NCBI GenBank assembly: GCA_947522735.1
Contig: CANNTZ010000047.1
Span: 1-19,416, forward strand
DNA: 19,416 nt
Reading direction: 5' to 3'
Origin: an uncultured Oscillospiraceae bacterium
Lineage (GTDB): Bacteria; Bacillota; Clostridia; Oscillospirales; Ruminococcaceae
Below the pieces are notes generated by a model. The model saw nothing but the letters and a program-made list of their open reading frames with translations. It had not been told where the DNA came from and ran no database searches. Positions 14,823-19,416 of this stretch are shown here, piece by piece. The translations under genes and the position numbers were made by a program. How positions within the stretch are numbered: position 1 is the stretch's first letter; every line of letters starts with the position of its first letter.

Positions 14823-15608
14823 GTGAGAAATCTTCTGCTGACGATAAGCTTTGACGGAACCGCCTATTGCGGCTTTCAGGTTCAGCGCAACGCCGTCTCG
14901 GTGGCGCAGTGCGTGCAGGACGCGATAGAGCGCGTCACCGGCGTTCGCAGCGATATCAAGGGCTGCTCCCGCACCGACGCCGGGGTTCACGCCAACATGT
15001 TCTGCATCAGCTTTCGCACCGATACGCCGATGAGCTGCGACAGGCTGCGCCGTGCCCTCGATGCCGTGCTGCCTGACGATATCGCCGCCAACTCGGTCGA
15101 GGAGGTTCCGGACGATTTTCACGCGCGCTATAGCTGCGCCGCAAAGCGATACGTATACAAAATTTGGAACTCCTCCGCAAAAAGCCCGTTCTACCGTGGA
15201 CTTGCGCTTCACTATCCCCGCCCGCTCGACGCCGTTCTGATGGATCGCGCCGCCGCGCACTTTAAGGGCACGCACGATTTTGCGGGCTTTTGCAGCTCCG
15301 GCAGCAGCGTCGGCGACACTGTGCGGACAATCTACGAGTGCCACGTCGTGCGCTCCGGCGAGCTTGTCACACTTTCGATAACCGGCGACGGCTTCCTGTA
15401 TAATATGGTGCGCATCATCGCCGGCACACTGATTGCAGTCAGCGAGGGAAAGCTTGCGCCGGAGGATATCCCCGCCGTCATCGCCTCGAGGGATCGCGGC
15501 CGCGCCGGAGACACCGCACGTCCCCACGGGCTGTATCTCGACCGCGTCTACTACTCGCTTCCTCCGGAGCTTGCCGCCATGCAGCGGCAGACAATCTACA
15601 CACGGTAA
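14823..15608 (+). CDS. truA: TruA, tRNA pseudouridine(38-40) synthase
   Basis: TruA isomerises uridines 38-40 in the anticodon arm of many tRNAs. At 261 residues it is the usual size. The catalytic aspartate is D52 in CSRTDAGVHA (48-57), preceded by the typical N-terminus ISFDGTAYCGFQVQ; YSCAAKRYVYKIWN and GDGFLYNMVRIIAGTLI are further family blocks. The start is GTG 14823, seven bases after AAAGGA. The order ecfA1-ecfA2-ecfT-truA is conserved in many Bacillota, where the ribosomal protein genes rplM and rpsI often follow; here they do not. Confidence 0.96.
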   Translation: MRNLLLTISFDGTAYCGFQVQRNAVSVAQCVQDAIERVTGVRSDIKGCSRTDAGVHANMFCISFRTDTPMSCDRLRRALDAVLPDDIAANSVEEVPDDFHARYSCAAKRYVYKIWNSSAKSPFYRGLALHYPRPLDAVLMDRAAAHFKGTHDFAGFCSSGSSVGDTVRTIYECHVVRSGELVTLSITGDGFLYNMVRIIAGTLIAVSEGKLAPEDIPAVIASRDRGRAGDTARPHGLYLDRVYYSLPPELAAMQRQTIYTR

Positions 15609-15614
15609 TATAAT
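15609..15614 (+). promoter_or_regulatory. Possible -10 box upstream of the DUF5711 gene
   Basis: A TATAAT lies in the AT-rich spacer immediately after the truA stop codon. No good -35 hexamer is seen 16-18 bases upstream, within the truA end. It may allow separate expression of the following three genes. Confidence 0.35.
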
Positions 15615-15656
15615 CCAAAAAACATACTATCCGTATTCAATCAAAGGGGGTCCACC

Positions 15657-16919
15657 ATGCCCGCACGAATAGACGAGATAGACAAGCTGCGGAAAAAGCG
15701 TGCGCGAAAGACGTTTTTCAGGCGTCTCATTGTCTTTCTGCTGATCGCGGCGCTGGTATTCGCGCTGTTCATCGGTATGCGCTACGCATCGGACTACGAC
15801 ATTGGCGGCTTCATCTCCGACACGATAAACGGCATCGGCAGCGGCCCGGGTTTTCCGCTGGACTTTGCGGGCAACACCGTCAACGCGATGTATCCCGCAA
15901 AAAACGCCGTGGCGCTTTTGACCGACACCGGCCTGTACATCTACAAAAATGACGCCAAGGAGCTGTCTCACACCTATTTCGACTACGCCAACCCCATCGT
16001 CATCCACGGCAAAAATCGCTTTTTCATCTATGACTGCTTCGGCTACAGCTACCGCATCGAGAGCAAATCCGACACCGTGTTTGAAAGCGGCTGCGATGAG
16101 AAGCTCATCTGCGCCGATTATTCCCGCTCCGGCCACCGCGCCCTTGTCACCGAGTCGGCGCGCTGTCTCGCGCTGCTCACCGTCTGCGACAAGAGCAACA
16201 ACGAGGTGTTCTCCTGGACCTCCACCGAGAACTACATCACCGGCTGCGCCCTATCCTCCGACGGCAAGACCGTCGCCGTCGCCGGGCTGACGACCTCCGG
16301 CGGCATGCTGCGCTCGGTCGTCATCAGCTTCAGCGTCGCGAGCGGCAACGAGAATTTTCGAAAATATTATGACAATACTCTTATATATGATTTAAACCTC
16401 ATCTCCCGCTCGCGCATCTGTGTTATAATGGAGGGCACGGCGGCACTGCTCTCCTCGAACGGCGACGAGACGCAGAGCTTCGGCTATTCCGGGCGCACGC
16501 TGACAGGCTACCGCCGCGGCGAGGACGATTCCTTTGCGCTTCTCTTCTCCGAGGACGGCTCCAACGACAAAAACGTCGTCGTCCTGCTGAACGCCGACTG
16601 CACCGAGCGCTTCACGCTGCACAGGATGAGCTTTGTCCGCGGACTTTTTGCATGCGCCGACGGTCTGTATATCCTCAGCGACGGCGACATATCCCTCTAT
16701 AACAACAGCGGCACGCTCGTCAGGCGCTCCGCGCTATCCGCTGACGTCTACTGCTTCACCGTCTCCGGCGGCTCCGTCTACGCCGCCACAGATTCGGCGA
16801 TAGTCGAAGCAGATCTAAAGCCGGTCGCAGCATCCGTGCCGTCCGAGCTTTCCGGCGGCGCCGGTATTGCTCCTCCTGCCCCGGAAGCGTCCATGCCGCC
16901 CAAAACATCCGGCGAATAA
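15657..16919 (+). CDS. DUF5711 membrane-anchored propeller-like protein
   Basis: This 420-residue protein resembles the uncharacterised DUF5711 family of Clostridia. A short, very basic cytoplasmic N-terminus (10-23) precedes one membrane segment (about 24-43). The outside part is made of repeated beta-strand units with the rhythm of a beta-propeller, for example NAVALLTDTGLYIYKND, GRFFIYDCFGYSYRIE-like strands and CALSSDGKTVAVAG. It ends in a Pro/Ala/Ser-rich tail of about 35 residues. No catalytic residues can be pointed out, and the role is unknown; sensing or scaffolding at the cell surface is only a guess. AAGGGGG lies before ATG 15657. A notable AT-rich patch at 16353-16396 interrupts the GC-rich coding sequence. 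cvpA-like and pgsA-like genes follow closely. Confidence 0.8.
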   Translation: MPARIDEIDKLRKKRARKTFFRRLIVFLLIAALVFALFIGMRYASDYDIGGFISDTINGIGSGPGFPLDFAGNTVNAMYPAKNAVALLTDTGLYIYKNDAKELSHTYFDYANPIVIHGKNRFFIYDCFGYSYRIESKSDTVFESGCDEKLICADYSRSGHRALVTESARCLALLTVCDKSNNEVFSWTSTENYITGCALSSDGKTVAVAGLTTSGGMLRSVVISFSVASGNENFRKYYDNTLIYDLNLISRSRICVIMEGTAALLSSNGDETQSFGYSGRTLTGYRRGEDDSFALLFSEDGSNDKNVVVLLNADCTERFTLHRMSFVRGLFACADGLYILSDGDISLYNNSGTLVRRSALSADVYCFTVSGGSVYAATDSAIVEADLKPVAASVPSELSGGAGIAPPAPEASMPPKTSGE

Positions 16920-16940
16920 GCCTGCACAGGAGGTTGAGCC

Positions 16941-17651
16941 TTGTTGACCGGGATTTATCCGTATATTTACGACCTCATCTTAATCGCCGCCGTCGTGGCC
17001 GCGCTGCTCATCGGGCGGCGGTACGGCGCTGCGCGGATGCTGTTTCTCATCGCGGGCGTTCTCTGCGCGCTCATTGCCTCCTCGGTGCTCAGCTCCGTCG
17101 CGGCACAGCTCTTCTTTGAAAATTTCATGCGCGATAAGCTCATCAGCTCGGTGACGCAGGCACTGCCGGATTCCGGCTCGTTCGCCGAGCTGCTCGGAAC
17201 GCTCTCGTCCGATTCCTCCCTCGCCGCCGGCATCCTGCTGCTGCTCGGACTCGGCTCCGACGAGGCCGCGCAGTTTGAGCGAATCATCGACGAAGCAGCC
17301 GGCTCCGCAGCGCAGACCATTGTCGACAGCCTCGTCGCGCCGCTCGTTATCGGGCTGTTGCGCTCCATCTCGTTTATTCTGATATTTATTATACTCTCCG
17401 TAATTGTAAAATTCATCGCAAAGTCGCTCGGGCTTGTCAACAAAGCTCCTGTCATCGGCGGAGCGAACCGTTTTCTCGGCGCGCTGCTTGGCGCGGCCTT
17501 TGGTGCACTCATCGTCGCCGCCGCAACCGTGCCGCTCTGTCTGCTGCTCCGCCACTCCTCGCCCGAAGGCCTCCTCTCCGAGAACGTCGTCGAAAACAGC
17601 CTTATATACCGCCATATCTACCGTCTGGTCCGCTCAAATCTTTTCAAATAG
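16941..17651 (+). CDS. CvpA-family membrane protein
   Basis: A 236-residue integral membrane protein with about four membrane segments (9-26, 31-54, 130-165, 176-203) and the layout of the CvpA (colicin V production) family. The C-terminal segment GLVNKAPVIGGANRFLGALLGAAFGALIV, with its NxxxGxxxG pattern, is the most recognisable part. The middle section (55-130) is a polar, acidic insert longer than in E. coli CvpA. CvpA relatives in Gram-positives are linked to envelope homeostasis, but no biochemical function is established. The start is TTG at 16941, seven bases after AGGAGG (16928-16933), and 21 bases after the DUF5711 stop, so the two are probably co-expressed. Confidence 0.8.
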   Translation: MLTGIYPYIYDLILIAAVVAALLIGRRYGAARMLFLIAGVLCALIASSVLSSVAAQLFFENFMRDKLISSVTQALPDSGSFAELLGTLSSDSSLAAGILLLLGLGSDEAAQFERIIDEAAGSAAQTIVDSLVAPLVIGLLRSISFILIFIILSVIVKFIAKSLGLVNKAPVIGGANRFLGALLGAAFGALIVAAATVPLCLLLRHSSPEGLLSENVVENSLIYRHIYRLVRSNLFK

Positions 17652-17686
17652 ACCCTCTTGAAAGGAAGGATAACGAACAACAGGCC

Positions 17687-18286
17687 ATGAGAAACATAAA
17701 ATCACAGGTTAATGTTCCCAATACCCTCTCGCTGATACGGCTGCTGCTGCTTCCGGCTTTCGTCGCGCTGTATATCACCGCAGGCGACAACACGGCGCAG
17801 TACCGTTGGGCGGCGTCCGTGCTGCTGCTGTCCGGGCTGACCGACATCGCAGACGGTGTCATTGCGCGCCGCTTTGGGCTTATCACTCCGCTTGGCAAGC
17901 TGCTCGACCCCCTTGCCGACAAGCTCACGCAGGCGACCATCTGTGTCTGCCTGACCATCCGCCACCCCAAGCTGTTCTTTATCCTCATCCTCTTTATCCT
18001 CAAGGAGCTGACGATGCTTGTAGCAGGCGCGTTTCTCTATAAAAAGGCGCAGAATCGTCCGCTTCCAAGCTCCAAATGGTTTGGCAAGCTCAACACCGTC
18101 GTATTCCACGCGGTCATGCTCGGCATTATTGCCTTTCCGGAGCTTGATGAGCGCACGATATTCGCGCTGCTGCTCGTCTCCTGCGGCTTCATGCTGTTCT
18201 CCTTCATCATGTATATCCCCGAATTTTTCCGCTTCAAGCGCGAGATATCCGAGCCTGCCGCACTCGGGGAAAACAAAGAGGACTGA
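17687..18286 (+). CDS. pgsA: CDP-alcohol phosphatidyltransferase, probably PgsA
   Basis: The enzyme class transfers a phosphatidyl group from CDP-diacylglycerol to an alcohol; PgsA uses glycerol-3-phosphate, the first step to phosphatidylglycerol. The 199-residue protein has the full family motif at about 53-79 (D-x2-D-G-x2-A-R-x8-G-x3-D-x3-D), with all acidic metal ligands present. The N-terminal NVPNTLSLIRLLLLPAF and the LGKLLDPLADKLTQ stretch are most like PgsA. About six membrane helices are expected, and the tail is charged. An AAGGA lies rather far (16 bases) from ATG 17687, with a weaker CAGG closer; no other in-frame start exists upstream. A phosphatidylserine or cardiolipin synthase of the same fold cannot be fully excluded. 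Confidence 0.85.
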   Translation: MRNIKSQVNVPNTLSLIRLLLLPAFVALYITAGDNTAQYRWAASVLLLSGLTDIADGVIARRFGLITPLGKLLDPLADKLTQATICVCLTIRHPKLFFILILFILKELTMLVAGAFLYKKAQNRPLPSSKWFGKLNTVVFHAVMLGIIAFPELDERTIFALLLVSCGFMLFSFIMYIPEFFRFKREISEPAALGENKED

Positions 18287-18412
18287 ATATCATTGTTTAC
18301 CGATAAGCAATCATTGAGGGCAATTGTGTAAATATAAAGTTCACAAAATTAGTATATAATTATAAGCGTAGGAAGCTACGATTTTTTCCGTTTCAAAAGG
18401 AGAAGCAACTGA
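18287..18412 (+). promoter_or_regulatory. Dyad-rich spacer and promoter upstream of the clp gene
   Basis: This 126-base AT-rich gap holds a TATAAT (18355-18360), with no strong -35 at the normal distance, and several small dyads. These are ATTGTT/AGCAAT (18292-18297 with 18306-18311), ATTG-AGGG-CAAT (18313-18324) and TTGTG/CACAA (18324-18328 with 18342-18346), the last just upstream of the -10 box. After the -10 box comes CGTAG-GAAG-CTACG (18367-18380) followed by ATTTTTT. I see neither a CtsR direct repeat nor a CIRCE element. AAGGAG (18397-18402) is the ribosome-binding site. Confidence 0.5.
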
Positions 18413-19416
18413 ATGAATATGCTTTGCAGCCGCTGCAAAAAGCGGATAGCCGTTATATTTCTCACCCGCATGGACGGCTCAAACAACCCTGTCAACGAGG
18501 GGTTGTGCCTGAAGTGCGCCAAGGAGCTTGGCATCAAGCCCGTCTGCGACATGATGGACAAGATGGGTATCACCGACGAGGACGCCGAAAACATGAGCGA
18601 AATGCTGACCGTCAACCCCGAGGACGGGGATTTTGAGGCGGGCGGCGCGCAGACCTTTCCTTTCCTTAATCAGCTTTTCGGCGGCAAAGCCCCCGGCGGC
18701 GAGCAGCCAAAGGCCGCGCAGAAGAAGTCTGCCGAAAAGATGAAGAGCGAACGGCCCAAGCGCAAGTTTCTCGACAGCTACTGCGACAACCTCTCCAAAA
18801 AAGCGCGCGAGGGCCGGCTTGACCGCATAATCGGACGCGACGAGGAGATTTATCGCGTTATTCAGATACTCAACCGCCGCATCAAGAACAATCCCTGCCT
18901 GATCGGCGAGCCTGGCGTCGGCAAGACCGCCGTCGCAGAGGGCATTGCGCTGCGCATTGCGGAGGGCAGGGTTCCGGCAAAGCTTGCCGAAAAGGAGATC
19001 ATGCTGCTCGACCTGACGGCGCTCGTTGCCGGCACGCAGTTCCGCGGGCAGTTCGAGAGCCGCGTCAAGGGGCTGATAGAGGAGGTCAAGGCGGATAAAA
19101 ACGTCATCCTTTTCATCGACGAGGTGCACAATCTCGTAGGCACCGGCGATGCCGAGGGCTCCATGAATGCCGCCAACATTCTCAAGCCCGCGCTCTCCCG
19201 CGGCGAGATACAGGTCATCGGCGCGACCACCTTCGACGAATATCGCAAGTACATCGAAAAGGATTCCGCGCTGGAGCGCCGTTTCCAGCCGGTCAAGGTC
19301 AACGAACCGTCCATTGACGACGCCATCGAGGTCATTCGCGGCGTAAAGGGCTATTACGAGCAATACCACCATGTCTCCGTCTCCGACGCCATCGCCGAGG
19401 ATATCGTGCGGCTCAG
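18413..19416 (+). CDS. Clp protease ATP-binding subunit with N-terminal zinc finger, ClpE-like (3' end outside window)
   Basis: The first 334 residues of an HSP100/Clp AAA+ unfoldase that feeds ClpP; the gene runs off the right edge. The N-terminus is a four-cysteine zinc finger (C5, C8, C32, C35), as in ClpE, instead of the paired Clp-N repeats of ClpC or ClpA. An acidic and then lysine-rich linker (about 55-118) leads into the first AAA+ domain: Walker A GEPGVGKT (165-172), Walker B VILFIDEVHN (231-240), sensor GATTFDEYRKY (270-280) and the arginine pair at 289-290 (ERRFQPV). The ATG at 18413 is ten bases after AAGGAG; an ATG two codons later is an alternative. The second AAA+ domain and the ClpP-binding loop cannot be seen, so ClpE or a clostridial ClpC-like protein remain possible. 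Confidence 0.92.
   Translation, partial: MNMLCSRCKKRIAVIFLTRMDGSNNPVNEGLCLKCAKELGIKPVCDMMDKMGITDEDAENMSEMLTVNPEDGDFEAGGAQTFPFLNQLFGGKAPGGEQPKAAQKKSAEKMKSERPKRKFLDSYCDNLSKKAREGRLDRIIGRDEEIYRVIQILNRRIKNNPCLIGEPGVGKTAVAEGIALRIAEGRVPAKLAEKEIMLLDLTALVAGTQFRGQFESRVKGLIEEVKADKNVILFIDEVHNLVGTGDAEGSMNAANILKPALSRGEIQVIGATTFDEYRKYIEKDSALERRFQPVKVNEPSIDDAIEVIRGVKGYYEQYHHVSVSDAIAEDIVRL

Noticed and set aside
14376..15527. Minus-strand open frame of 383 codons opposite ecfT and truA
   Set aside because: It is antisense to two conserved genes, with no ribosome-binding site or known motif.
18479..19372. Minus-strand open frame of 297 codons opposite the clp gene
   Set aside because: The plus strand encodes a Clp AAA+ domain with intact Walker motifs; the reverse frame has no support.
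1..19416. tRNA, rRNA, riboswitch, CRISPR, insertion sequence, prophage, toxin-antitoxin or defence island
   Set aside because: I looked for these and saw no cloverleaf, conserved aptamer, repeat-spacer array, transposase or defence motif; nearly all bases are taken by housekeeping-type genes with uniform codon use.

Overview
The window looks like a stretch of core chromosome from a GC-rich, anaerobic-type member of the Bacillota (class Clostridia, probably Oscillospiraceae or Ruminococcaceae-like). This rests on the membrane diadenylate cyclase CdaA with its YbbR partner, the EcfA1-EcfA2-EcfT-TruA cluster, a DUF5711 protein next to CvpA, a zinc-finger Clp ATPase, strong AGGAGG/AAAGG ribosome-binding sites and AT-rich sigma-A type promoters in GC-rich DNA. 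The genus assignment is inference. No plasmid, phage, insertion-sequence, CRISPR, toxin or defence genes are visible, and no gene-free gap exceeds 300 bases.

Layout. At 3-1395 (+) are the tail of a small membrane protein and a GlmU whose C-terminal acetyltransferase half is intact but whose N-terminal uridylyltransferase half is short and has lost its signature loop. A nested hairpin at 1451-1492 separates it from a convergent minus-strand operon (5298 down to 1526): cdaA (c-di-AMP synthesis), cdaR (its YbbR-domain regulator) and a COG2509-type FAD oxidoreductase. A 279-base divergent control region (5299-5577) carries a promoter for each direction.

On the plus strand, 5578-11404 holds ruvC, ruvA, an unrecognised membrane protein, ruvB, glmM, an RlmI-like methyltransferase and a YbaK-type deacylase, with short gaps or overlaps. 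A new -10 box precedes a PHP-domain hydrolase (11466), followed by ecfA1, ecfA2, ecfT (energy-coupling module of a vitamin/metal importer) and truA. From 15657 come a DUF5711 anchored propeller-like protein, a CvpA-family membrane protein and a CDP-alcohol phosphatidyltransferase. After a dyad-rich 126-base spacer comes a Clp ATPase that runs off the right edge.

How they fit together: GlmM and GlmU make UDP-GlcNAc for the wall, CdaA/CdaR make and control c-di-AMP (in Bacillota usually in one operon with glmM), and RuvABC resolve Holliday junctions. The window is mostly ordinary housekeeping. The points most worth a second look are the degenerate N-terminal half of GlmU, the unknown membrane protein inserted between ruvA and ruvB, the split of glmM from cdaAR, a perfect 14-bp inverted repeat inside the FAD oxidoreductase gene, and the structured leader of the clp gene. 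I did not find convincing evidence of a wholly new multi-gene system.
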